From the NCBI RefSeq assembly GCF_900157305.1, contig NZ_LS974202.1, positions 2,480,001-2,544,000 of the forward strand: DNA of 64,000 nucleotides, read 5' to 3'. Positions 37,507 through 46,032 of the stretch are shown here, piece by piece; position 1 is the stretch's first letter; each line of letters starts with the position of its first letter. Made by a program: the position numbers and the translations under genes. The DNA comes from Mesotoga infera. GTDB taxonomy: Bacteria > Thermotogota > Thermotogae > Petrotogales > Kosmotogaceae. Under the pieces are notes generated by a model. The model saw nothing but the letters and a program-made list of their open reading frames with translations. It was not told the origin of the DNA and searched no databases.

Positions 37507-38244
37507 ATGAAGACGAAGAAACGCACTTCTACGGATGTTGTGAACAAACTGAAAAAAATGATAGTCCTCGAAGATCTGGAGAGATTGCCCGGCGAGGTGG
37601 AGCTTTCCAACAGACTGGGTGTCAGCAGGACCATAATAAGGGAAGCGCTGAGGGTGCTGGAATACGAGGGAGTTACCAGAACCGTTCACGGCAGTGGCAC
37701 TTTCGTTCTGAAGAGAACAAGTTTGAAGATACTCTTCAACGTGAATTTCGAAATAGAGACCGATAGCGCGAGAGATATTCTTGATCTGATCGAACTGAGA
37801 AGCACGCTCGAGAGATCGGCGATAGCGCTTGCCGTTTCTCACGCGAGTTCGACCGATATTGAGGAGTTATCGCTCTGTATGGACAGGCTTTCCAGGGCGA
37901 TGGCTACCAGAGAGAATCTTGGCGATACCGACGCCAGCTTTCATAAAAAGCTTTTCGAGATCTCACACAACCGCTTCCTCAGGGAAGTCTTCGATGTGGT
38001 CTTCGATGGACTCGAAGTGCTATGGAAGTCCCCCCTCGGACTGGACACTTTCGGCGACGCGGGATTGCCTTTACACAGGGATCTTTACGAGGCGATTAGA
38101 GAGCGCAATCTTGATGTGGCGCTGGAGATTTACGACAGAATAATAAATCTGGACAGGAAAGACATTATGGACCTCACCGGTTATAAACCGAAATCGCAGA
38201 ACTTGCAGCATTCGATCACGGGAGTGAAGAAAGATGGAGATTGA
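37507..38244 (+). CDS. GntR-family (FadR subfamily) transcriptional regulator
   Basis: A 245-residue repressor. The winged-helix domain covers residues 10-75, with LPGEVELSNRLGVSRTIIREALRVLEYEGVTR-type helix-turn-helix pattern and the wing HGSGTFV. The C-terminal all-helical FCD ligand domain follows (ELRSTLERSAIALA, ASFHKKLFEISHN, HRDLYEAIRERN), with acidic and histidine residues placed to bind a metal and a small acid or sugar. It is the first gene of the glycan operon and its end overlaps the next start by 11 bases, so it very likely controls this operon and itself. Confidence 0.88.
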   Translation: MKTKKRTSTDVVNKLKKMIVLEDLERLPGEVELSNRLGVSRTIIREALRVLEYEGVTRTVHGSGTFVLKRTSLKILFNVNFEIETDSARDILDLIELRSTLERSAIALAVSHASSTDIEELSLCMDRLSRAMATRENLGDTDASFHKKLFEISHNRFLREVFDVVFDGLEVLWKSPLGLDTFGDAGLPLHRDLYEAIRERNLDVALEIYDRIINLDRKDIMDLTGYKPKSQNLQHSITGVKKDGD

Positions 38245-40423
38245 TGTCCTGAAGATGCTGGAGAGAAGAGACAAGTGGTACCTGGGCGGTGGCAACAGAC
38301 TTCTTTGGACGCCCCCTTTTCCGTTGCACCTCGATCGCCCCGGCGCCTGGGATTTTGTGAGTTATTTCGATTTGAGGATCGATCCGGGGTACACGATCAG
38401 CGTTGTCGATTGGGGAGTTCCGGTAGATTTTGTCTGTGTCGATAAACTCTGGAATCCGGCTACATTGAGAAGCCTCTTCCGTTCGGGCGACCTTGAAATG
38501 CTTGAAGAGAAGGCCCTGCTGAAGGAGGATTTTCTGGTGTCCAGGGTAACCCTGAAGAACAACTCGAAGGAAGCGAAAGAGCTGGATATAGTCGTTTGGA
38601 CGGCCCAGCAATGTTCCGACAGCGACAGCGAGGTCGATACGGAGATAATAGATGTGGCCGACAGCGGTATCGTTTTCAAGAAGAGACTCGTAAAGCCCAG
38701 GAGGAGACCTTATCCCGCTTACGTGATTTTGGCTCTGGAAGGGAAGGAAAGCCACAACGTATCATTTTCTGAGAGAACGGGAAATCTCCCGAATTTCAGA
38801 TTAAGCCCGTTCTACGAAAAGCTCGGAAACGATGGATTGATCGAGAGAATCGATACGAACGGCATCAACAGGGAGGGCTTGCTGTACATAGGTTTGTACA
38901 GGAAAGTGAAACTCGCTCCTGGAAACGAAGCGATTTTCAACTGCGGACTGGGCGCAGCCCCAGATGTGGAGGAAGTCGTGAAGGCAGCCAGAAAATCCCT
39001 CGCGTGCGACCCTGTAGAAGAGAGCCGTAGAAACTGGGAGTCGTACTTCAGATCACTTCCGCAATTTTCGATCGGAGAGCCATATTTGCAGAAATACTAC
39101 TATTACCGATGGTACGGTCTCAAGCTTTTCACCAGCAGCGTAAACGAATCCTTCATGAAACACCCGGCTATAGCCGAGGGACTGGATTATTTCCGGGCCT
39201 TCATAACTTACAGCGCACAGTGTCACATGCTCGAGACCAGATGGTCGGCCAGTCCAGAGGTGGCAATGGGGAGTCTCTTGAATTTCATAGAAAACCAGAG
39301 GGACGATGGCTCCTTCGCCGGGCATATATATGTCAACCAGTTGCAGGAGAACGGTTTTTACCATGCAGACTGGGGTAGAGCGGTGATGGAACTATACAGG
39401 ATACACCCGGACAGATTCTTCATAGAGCGTATCTACGGCCCCATGAAGAAGTATCTCGGGTATTTCGACAGGGTAAGGGACAGAGAGAACAGCGGACTAT
39501 ACGACGTGGTGGACCAGTTCGAAACGGGACAGGAGTACATGAGCCGTTACACCGTTGTAGATCCTATGGCCGACAGGTATGGCTGGATAAACAACATACG
39601 TCTCAAGGGCGTCGATGCCACGGTTTACGTGTACAACCTGAAAAAGGCTCTAGCCTGGATGGCCGGTCTTCTGGGGCTGAAAGAAGAGAGAAAGCTCTTC
39701 GAAGAGAGTGCCGCAAAGACGAAAAAGGCTGTACTCGAGCTCATGTGGGACGACCATGAAGAGATCTTTTACGATGTGAATCCCGTCGATTTCAAGAGAA
39801 CCGGCGTGAAGGCCGCCGTCTGTTTCTATCCGTATATGACCGATATAGTAGATGAATCTCATCTGCCGGGACTCAAAAAGCACCTGCTCAATCCGGATGA
39901 GTTCTGGACGGAATATCCTGTCGTATCCACGAGCGTCGATGATCGCCTCTTCAGCCAGTGGGCCGAGTGGAAGGGCAAACGCCACAATTGCCCGTGGAAC
40001 GGCAGGGTCTGGCCAATGACCAACAGCCACATGGTAGATGTTCTGGGCTTTTGTGCCAGAAGGTTCGACGATAGACTGCTCAGGGAGAAGACCGTGGAGC
40101 TGGTGAAAAAGTTCATAAAGATGATGTATTACGAGGGCGACATCGAAAGGCCCAATTGCTTCGAACACTACAATCCCTTCAATGGGAAGGCCTGTGTTTA
40201 CAGGGGTGTCGATGATTACCAGCACTCATGGGTAGTGGATCTGCTCTTCAGATACCTGGCCGGAATCGATTTCACCGAAAATGGCCTGACGCTTGATCCC
40301 TTCCCTTTCGGCATCGATTTCGAACTCGACAACCTGACGATCGCGGGCAAAAAGCTGAGGATAAGATCGAGTAAAGGCATTTTCGAGGCTGAGTACAACG
40401 GCAAGACAATAAATAGGCTTTGA
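38234..40423 (+). CDS. GH63/MGH1-like (alpha/alpha)6 glycoside hydrolase
   Basis: A 729-residue cytoplasmic enzyme (no signal peptide). The first 260 residues form a beta-rich N-domain; the rest looks like a six-hairpin toroid. CPWNGRVWPMTNSHMVDVL (about 590-608) matches the WRGPxWPxxN motif of GH63 and mannosylglycerate-hydrolase-like enzymes, and ERPNCFEHYNPFNGKAC with DDYQHSWVVDLLFRYL is the usual C-terminal motif. Such enzymes remove alpha-linked glucose or related sugars; the exact linkage is unknown. GGAGTG supports the ATG inside the end of the regulator gene. Confidence 0.75.
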   Translation: MEIDVLKMLERRDKWYLGGGNRLLWTPPFPLHLDRPGAWDFVSYFDLRIDPGYTISVVDWGVPVDFVCVDKLWNPATLRSLFRSGDLEMLEEKALLKEDFLVSRVTLKNNSKEAKELDIVVWTAQQCSDSDSEVDTEIIDVADSGIVFKKRLVKPRRRPYPAYVILALEGKESHNVSFSERTGNLPNFRLSPFYEKLGNDGLIERIDTNGINREGLLYIGLYRKVKLAPGNEAIFNCGLGAAPDVEEVVKAARKSLACDPVEESRRNWESYFRSLPQFSIGEPYLQKYYYYRWYGLKLFTSSVNESFMKHPAIAEGLDYFRAFITYSAQCHMLETRWSASPEVAMGSLLNFIENQRDDGSFAGHIYVNQLQENGFYHADWGRAVMELYRIHPDRFFIERIYGPMKKYLGYFDRVRDRENSGLYDVVDQFETGQEYMSRYTVVDPMADRYGWINNIRLKGVDATVYVYNLKKALAWMAGLLGLKEERKLFEESAAKTKKAVLELMWDDHEEIFYDVNPVDFKRTGVKAAVCFYPYMTDIVDESHLPGLKKHLLNPDEFWTEYPVVSTSVDDRLFSQWAEWKGKRHNCPWNGRVWPMTNSHMVDVLGFCARRFDDRLLREKTVELVKKFIKMMYYEGDIERPNCFEHYNPFNGKACVYRGVDDYQHSWVVDLLFRYLAGIDFTENGLTLDPFPFGIDFELDNLTIAGKKLRIRSSKGIFEAEYNGKTINRL

Positions 40424-40472
40424 ATAGGCCGCTTAAATAGCGGACAGGGAAAAAGAAAATGGAGGTGGAAGT

Positions 40473-41774
40473 ATGGATAGGGCAAGATATTCAAGGTTCT
40501 TTATCGTAGTCATTCTGCTGATTCTCTCTTCATTCGCGATAGGTGCGACAAAACTCAGGGTAACCACCTGGGCGGGCGCCGAAGAAGCCGCGCTTGACGA
40601 GGCGATCATCGCAGAATTCATGAGACTAAATCCGGAATATGAAGTTGTTTACGAACCGGTTCCCGGCGATTATTACCAGAAAATTCTAACAGACATTGGC
40701 GCCGGAACACCCCCCGATGTCATACTGCTGGATGCCGAAATGATCCCGGCCTTCGTGGAGGGCAAATACCTGACCGATATCAACCCCTTCATAAATAGAC
40801 TGAGCAGGGAGGGTGCGAGCGGAACGAACCTCGATGAGTACTTCCCCGTTCTCGTCGATATCTTCAGGTCAGGCAGGAGTCTCTATGCCCTTCCCAAAGA
40901 CACCAGCCCGATAGGCATCTTCTACAACAAGAACGTTTTCGACCAGTTCGGAGTCCCTTATCCGCCGGAAGGTGGCTGGACGATGGAGGAGTTCGCCGAA
41001 ACGGTCAAGAAGCTTAGCAAGGATACCGACGGCGATGGAAAGAATGATGTCTGGGGCTTCGCCTTCCCATCTTGGGTAGGCGTGGTAGTGCCGATCCTCT
41101 GGGCAGGCGGTGGAGAGGTCTTCAGCCCTGATTTCACAAAGACTTCGGGATATCTCAACAGTGACGTGAACGTCGGTACCTATAGTTTCTACATGGATCT
41201 CCTCGCCAAGGGCTATGCGCCTACACCACAGGAAGCCAGCTCTTTGGGCGGAACCTCTGCACTCTTCTATACCGGCAAGGTTGCCATGGTGATCACCGGA
41301 CGCTGGTTCAACGTCTCTATAAAATCCCAGATCGCGAAAGGTGCCAATCTCAAGGTTGGAGGCGCTTCGATACCGTACGCCAGCGAGCAAAGCAAAGCAA
41401 CAGTCACTTACGCTTCTGGCTGGGCCGTGCCATCGAACGTAGCCGACAAGGCTGGTGCTACCAAGCTGGCCGCCTTCCTGTCGAGCGAATATGCACAGAC
41501 CAAGAGATGCCTCGAAGGAGGACTAGCGATCTCGGCCATCAGGAGCATCGCTGAACTACAGGCCGCCAAGGACGCGCTGGATTCTACCTTTATAGGCATG
41601 CTCGATTACGCCCGGGTACCGGTAGGCTCGTTGACGAAGTACTACAGACCCCAGTTCGAAGATACGTGGGCCGAGGCCTTCGACAGGATGAACGTCGGAG
41701 GTGAGACCGTAAAACAGGCTATGGACTGGGCCGCCGCAACGATCGACGAATACATTGAAAAAGGTGAAAAGTAA
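40473..41774 (+). CDS. Sugar ABC transporter substrate-binding protein (family 1)
   Basis: A 433-residue secreted binding protein. The signal peptide (FFIVVILLILSSFAIGA) is followed by the typical LRVTTWAGAEEAALDEAI and, later, GDYYQKILTDIGAGTPPDVILLD and GIFYNKNVFDQFGVPYP, all hallmarks of the extracellular solute-binding family 1 for sugars and oligosaccharides. No lipobox cysteine is seen. AGGTGG precedes the ATG. A strong hairpin follows the stop. The glycosidases around it point to an oligosaccharide ligand. Confidence 0.92.
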   Translation: MDRARYSRFFIVVILLILSSFAIGATKLRVTTWAGAEEAALDEAIIAEFMRLNPEYEVVYEPVPGDYYQKILTDIGAGTPPDVILLDAEMIPAFVEGKYLTDINPFINRLSREGASGTNLDEYFPVLVDIFRSGRSLYALPKDTSPIGIFYNKNVFDQFGVPYPPEGGWTMEEFAETVKKLSKDTDGDGKNDVWGFAFPSWVGVVVPILWAGGGEVFSPDFTKTSGYLNSDVNVGTYSFYMDLLAKGYAPTPQEASSLGGTSALFYTGKVAMVITGRWFNVSIKSQIAKGANLKVGGASIPYASEQSKATVTYASGWAVPSNVADKAGATKLAAFLSSEYAQTKRCLEGGLAISAIRSIAELQAAKDALDSTFIGMLDYARVPVGSLTKYYRPQFEDTWAEAFDRMNVGGETVKQAMDWAAATIDEYIEKGEK

Positions 41775-41786
41775 CAGGTTTTCCTG

Positions 41787-41810
41787 AGGAGCGGCTATCG
41801 CGCCGCTCCT
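41787..41810 (+). terminator. Hairpin between binding-protein and permease genes
   Basis: AGGAGCGGC pairs perfectly with GCCGCTCCT around a six-base loop. The following TTCCTTATTC is not a strong T-run, so it is likely an mRNA-stabilising or partly terminating element that lets the binding protein be made in excess of the permeases. Confidence 0.6.
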
Positions 41811-41833
41811 TTCCTTATTCGGGAGGGATGGCT

Positions 41834-44107
41834 TTGAAGCACAATAAGCTTCTGATAGGTCTTTTTATATTCGTAGCGCTTCTGATGTTGTCGGGGTTCG
41901 CTATCCTCAATATATACGCGGCGGACGGTTATTCAAAATACGCTAGAGAAAACGAGGCCTCTCTACTCAAGAGCATAAAGCTCAACTACTTGAATCTTGC
42001 GGCTGATATAGACAACGCGTTGTACCCGCTTGTCGATGATCCACAAGCTGCCGGTAGTGTGGTTGAAAACCTATCCGACGATATAGTCTTCGCGGCTCTG
42101 TACGATTACGATGGCAAGTTGCTTGAAGACTTCGGCTACTCCGTTCCCGACGATCTGCCATCTTCGATTTTCTTCGAGAATCTGACTTTCTCCAGCGGAC
42201 TACCGAGGGCTGAAATTTCCAGATTCAATGATAAACTGTACATCCAGGCCGGAATTCTGACACTCGACGACACTGTGTTCGTTGTCCTTCTGAACAGATT
42301 CGGCGACTTGCTCGAGAATACTCTCGAAATTTACGATAGAGAGCTTCTGGTCTATTACGGAGATGAAAACAGTTTCAAGACGCCGGCCGGTGCGCCCGAA
42401 ATCGACAAAGCCACGCTCGGCGATCTCTTCAGAAGAACTATGAACAGCCAACGACCGGAATCGGCGGAGATATATTCAAGTAACGGTGAGCTGATAATTA
42501 ACGCCCTTGCGATCTACGATTCCGATAACTGGGATGTCATATCCTTCTTCTCGACGGTGACCTCGCCAGCCTTATGGAAGAGAAGTATCGATTCTTTGGC
42601 CGTCTTCATATGGGTTTCCGGGATAGCCTCGCTGATTTTTGCGCTTTTCTTTCTTTATATTTACTTCAAGAAAGTTCAAAAGGATCCGAAGATGAAGAAA
42701 TCCGCGCGCTTCCTTTACGGCCTGACGGCCTTTCTTCCCGCTATTGTCCTCGTCGCGATATTCAGTTACTCCATCTATGGAGAATCACTAATAGGTATCA
42801 GCGAAACGGTCGCCCTGAAGAACTCCAGGGGATGGTTCGGCGACGTAGAACGCTTTCTAGAGGTGAAAAGCCCGGAGTCTCCGTCCGAATTTATAGATAG
42901 ATCCAGAGAGACGACCGGTGCGAATTTTGTGATGCGTCAAGGAGGTTCCCTCCTGGCCTCCAACCTCACCCAAAAGAGGCTTTCAAATCTCGAGACTATC
43001 TCCTCAACCGCAATCGAAGGTGGAATTGTGAAGGGAACGGCGAAACTTAACGACGTTCTTCACACTTACATGACCAGAGAGATCTCTGGAATCGAAGCCA
43101 CCGTTCTGTACGAGGAGACGTCCAGAGAGAACACCGTGCTTTCGATACAGTTCTTCGCGATCGGTATGATTCTGACTTTGCTGGTGATTGCTGTCGTGAG
43201 CGGCTTCATAATAAACAACATCCAATCAAGCATACTTATAAAGCGAACCTTCATAGGCTACGGCTTTCTGATGCCGGCGCTGGTCCATCTTATCTGGTGG
43301 GCAGTAGGTCCTATGGGATTCGCCCTCTTTCTGGCCTTCAGGAGATGGAGCATAGTGGACGCCGCCAAACCATTTGTGGGGCTGGAAAACTTCATAGAGA
43401 TCTTTGGCGATTTCAAGTTCTGGAACGCTTTAAAAAACACGGCCGTTTATTCAATCTACGTTCCGATAGGCATGTTCATTTCGCTTCTTCTGGCCATCGC
43501 AGTCAACAAACTGGGTAAGCTATCCATAGTTCTGAGAGTCCTTTACTATCTCCCGGTCGTCACGGCCGGCGTCGCGACGACCATAGTCTGGCGTTGGATC
43601 TTCAACCGTGACTTCGGAGTTCTCAATTTCATTCTCGGACTGGTTGGAATCAAGCCGATAGCTTGGCTTGAATCACCGCAGTTTGCACTGATCTCGATGA
43701 TGATAATCGGTATATGGTCGGCCATAGGGAGCCAGTTGCTGATCTTTCTGGCCGGTCTACAGGGTATCCCCAAGGATTTTTACGACGCCGCCAGCGTCGA
43801 TGGAGCTAGCAAATCGAAGATCTTCTTGAAGATAACCCTCCCGTTGTTGAAGCCAACGAGCCTCTTCGTACTGGTGACCAGTGTGATAGGATCCTTCCAG
43901 GTTTTCACACCGATATACGTTCTCACCCAGGGAGGTCCCCTGAGATCGACAGACGTCGTTTTTTACCACATCTGGCAGTCGGCATGGGTGGATATGAGAA
44001 TGGGGTACGCCGCCGCCCAGTCATGGATACTCTTCCTTTTGCTGGCCGTTCTGACATTCGTCGAATTCAAGCTCTTCGGTAAAGAGAGCTGGCAGGCGTA
44101 CTTCTAA
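41834..44107 (+). CDS. Sugar ABC transporter permease with large N-terminal ectodomain extension
   Basis: A 757-residue membrane protein. The C-terminal 290 residues are a normal MalF-type sugar permease: YGFLMPALVHLIWWAVGPMG, six helices, and the cytoplasmic EAA loop DAASVDGASKSKIFLKITLPL that docks the ATPase. The first 470 residues are extra. They contain a helix (about 6-28), an extracytoplasmic domain of about 220 residues, two helices (about 255-275 and 290-310), a second extracytoplasmic domain of about 130 residues with a polar, mixed alpha-beta look, and another helix (about 440-460). The layout resembles tandem Cache-type sensor domains. TTG 41834 has GGAGG seven bases upstream; ATG 41828 lies too near it. 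No frameshift joins the parts; the frame is continuous. Confidence 0.85.
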   Translation: MKHNKLLIGLFIFVALLMLSGFAILNIYAADGYSKYARENEASLLKSIKLNYLNLAADIDNALYPLVDDPQAAGSVVENLSDDIVFAALYDYDGKLLEDFGYSVPDDLPSSIFFENLTFSSGLPRAEISRFNDKLYIQAGILTLDDTVFVVLLNRFGDLLENTLEIYDRELLVYYGDENSFKTPAGAPEIDKATLGDLFRRTMNSQRPESAEIYSSNGELIINALAIYDSDNWDVISFFSTVTSPALWKRSIDSLAVFIWVSGIASLIFALFFLYIYFKKVQKDPKMKKSARFLYGLTAFLPAIVLVAIFSYSIYGESLIGISETVALKNSRGWFGDVERFLEVKSPESPSEFIDRSRETTGANFVMRQGGSLLASNLTQKRLSNLETISSTAIEGGIVKGTAKLNDVLHTYMTREISGIEATVLYEETSRENTVLSIQFFAIGMILTLLVIAVVSGFIINNIQSSILIKRTFIGYGFLMPALVHLIWWAVGPMGFALFLAFRRWSIVDAAKPFVGLENFIEIFGDFKFWNALKNTAVYSIYVPIGMFISLLLAIAVNKLGKLSIVLRVLYYLPVVTAGVATTIVWRWIFNRDFGVLNFILGLVGIKPIAWLESPQFALISMMIIGIWSAIGSQLLIFLAGLQGIPKDFYDAASVDGASKSKIFLKITLPLLKPTSLFVLVTSVIGSFQVFTPIYVLTQGGPLRSTDVVFYHIWQSAWVDMRMGYAAAQSWILFLLLAVLTFVEFKLFGKESWQAYF

Positions 44108-44123
44108 GAAGGGAAGTGAGATT

Positions 44124-44963
44124 ATGAGGGACAACAAAATCATGACGATTATAACCAGAATAGTTATTTTGGCCCTTCTGATTCTTCTGGGTTTATCGAC
44201 TCTTTTGCCGTACATACTGATGATCTCCTTCTCTTTCATGGCAGAGTTCGAAATGTACAGACTTCCGCCCAAGTTGATCCCCGATGTCCTCCGCCTGGAG
44301 AATTACGTGGAGATGTGGAAGTCGCAGCCCTGGGGAAGATACATCTTCAACACGCTTTTCGTGACTGTCTGCGTGCTGATCGGACAGATAATACTGGTGG
44401 CCATGGGCGGGTATGCGCTTTCGAGGCTTTACTTTCCCGGCCGAGACTTCATGTTCAAGCTCTTCATCACTTTCATGCTCCTGCCCGGCGTCGTAACGCT
44501 GATACCTGGGTTCATAATTCTCCACTCCCTCAACTGGGTGGATACTTACTGGGCGATGATCGTTCCGGCTCTTGGAAACATCTGGGGAATGTTTTTGATG
44601 AGGCAGTATATGCTCAGCCTTCCCAGCAGTATAGAGGACGCGGCCAGGATAGACGGCGCCTCTACATGGCAGATCTTCTGGAGGATCATCATGCCTCTCT
44701 GTAAACCGGTCATCGCGACGGTGGGCACCTTCACTTTTCTGGGAACCTGGCGCTCTTTTTTCTGGCCTCTTATAGTCACCAGAAGCAAGGAAATGAGGGT
44801 GGTAGAAGTGGGAGTGGCCATGTTCTCCTCGCAGTACACGACCAATTATCCGGCGCAGATGGCCGCGGCAGCGCTCTCTTCGATACCCATGATCCTTATC
44901 TACGTCATCGCTCAGAAATGGATAGTACAGGGGATAAGGCTTACATCGGGATTCGACAAGTGA
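44124..44963 (+). CDS. Sugar ABC transporter permease (MalG type)
   Basis: A 279-residue permease with six membrane helices. The EAA loop SSIEDAARIDGASTWQIFWR followed by IIMPLCKPV is complete. It pairs with the preceding, extended permease to form the membrane channel. It starts 16 bases after the previous stop. No ATP-binding gene follows, so a shared MsmK-type ATPase from elsewhere must energise it, as is common for this transporter class. Confidence 0.92.
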   Translation: MRDNKIMTIITRIVILALLILLGLSTLLPYILMISFSFMAEFEMYRLPPKLIPDVLRLENYVEMWKSQPWGRYIFNTLFVTVCVLIGQIILVAMGGYALSRLYFPGRDFMFKLFITFMLLPGVVTLIPGFIILHSLNWVDTYWAMIVPALGNIWGMFLMRQYMLSLPSSIEDAARIDGASTWQIFWRIIMPLCKPVIATVGTFTFLGTWRSFFWPLIVTRSKEMRVVEVGVAMFSSQYTTNYPAQMAAAALSSIPMILIYVIAQKWIVQGIRLTSGFDK

Positions 44964-44987
44964 AAATGAATTTCGGAGGGAAATATC

Positions 44988-46019
44988 ATGTTCAATCTAG
45001 AAGATCTTAGCCAGTTGAGAAACGAACTGTCAAGATCCATATCGGCCGAAAACCCCTATGGGAGGGTGTCGGGGGGAGCCTTGGAAGATCCCAATGGTTC
45101 CGGCCCGGCGAGAAGGCTGGGAAAGGGCTGGAAGGTGAGGCCCTGCATAGATATACAGCCGGGTGAAACGGTTGAGCTGGCCAAAATCACTGGACCGGGA
45201 ACTATTAGACATATCTGGATGACCGTCGATAGCAAAGCCTACAGAAGTTGCCTCATAAGATTCTATTGGGACGGCGAACCCTTTCCTTCAGTCGAAGCTC
45301 CCCTGGGAGATTTCTTCGCCTGCACGCACGGTTTGAGGTATAGCGTGAACTCGCTGCCCGTCGCTGTGAATCCGTCTGGTGGCTTCAATTGCTATTGGCC
45401 AATGCCTTTCAGGGAGAGCGCGAGGATTACACTGGAGAATCTCGCGGCCAAACCCGTTCAGAATTTCTTCTACCAGTTCGACTATTCGCTCGGCCAGCTT
45501 CCAGAGGGTGCCGCGTATTTTCACGCGTCTTGGCGGAGGTCTATGACTACCCGAGAGAATCCTGAACACATAATTCTCGACGGGGTCAGCGGTACCGGTC
45601 ACTATGTAGGCACGGTCGCAGCCTGGACGCAGTTCTCGAACGGCTGGTGGGGAGAGGGAGAGGTCAAGTTCTTCCTTGAGGGGGAAGAAGATCCGACCAT
45701 CTGCACGACAGGAACTGAGGATTACTTCGGAGGTGCCTGGTGTTTTGGTGAGACTTTCTCCGCGCCTTTTTGTGGCTACCCACTCTGGAGAAAAGAGGAG
45801 GGAGAAGTTCCCAGACACGGTCTATACCGCTGGCACATATGCGACCCAGTCAGGTTCAGAAAGTCGATAAAGGTAACTGTTCAGGCCCTCGGCTGGTACC
45901 CGGATGGAACTTTCCAACCTTTGACAGACGATATAGCGACCGTCGCGTACTGGTACCAGAACGAACCCCACCGAAACTTCGCGGCAGTTTACACCCTCCA
46001 GGAACTCTGGCCGAGATAG
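44988..46019 (+). CDS. GH172 (DUF2961) glycoside hydrolase
   Basis: A 343-residue protein with the DUF2961 fold pattern: GPGTIRHIWMTVDS, RFYWDGEPFPSVEAPLGDFF, a middle NPSGGFNCYWPMPFRESARI, and TTGTEDYFGGAWCFGE with its paired acidic residue. DUF2961 is now family GH172, whose studied members act on D-arabinofuranose or fructofuranose links. It has no signal peptide, so it works in the cytoplasm on imported sugar. CGGAGGG precedes the ATG. Its position between the permeases and a second glycosidase suggests the imported glycan carries a furanoside, which is inference. Confidence 0.88.
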   Translation: MFNLEDLSQLRNELSRSISAENPYGRVSGGALEDPNGSGPARRLGKGWKVRPCIDIQPGETVELAKITGPGTIRHIWMTVDSKAYRSCLIRFYWDGEPFPSVEAPLGDFFACTHGLRYSVNSLPVAVNPSGGFNCYWPMPFRESARITLENLAAKPVQNFFYQFDYSLGQLPEGAAYFHASWRRSMTTRENPEHIILDGVSGTGHYVGTVAAWTQFSNGWWGEGEVKFFLEGEEDPTICTTGTEDYFGGAWCFGETFSAPFCGYPLWRKEEGEVPRHGLYRWHICDPVRFRKSIKVTVQALGWYPDGTFQPLTDDIATVAYWYQNEPHRNFAAVYTLQELWPR

Positions 46020-46032
46020 GTAACGTGCCGAT

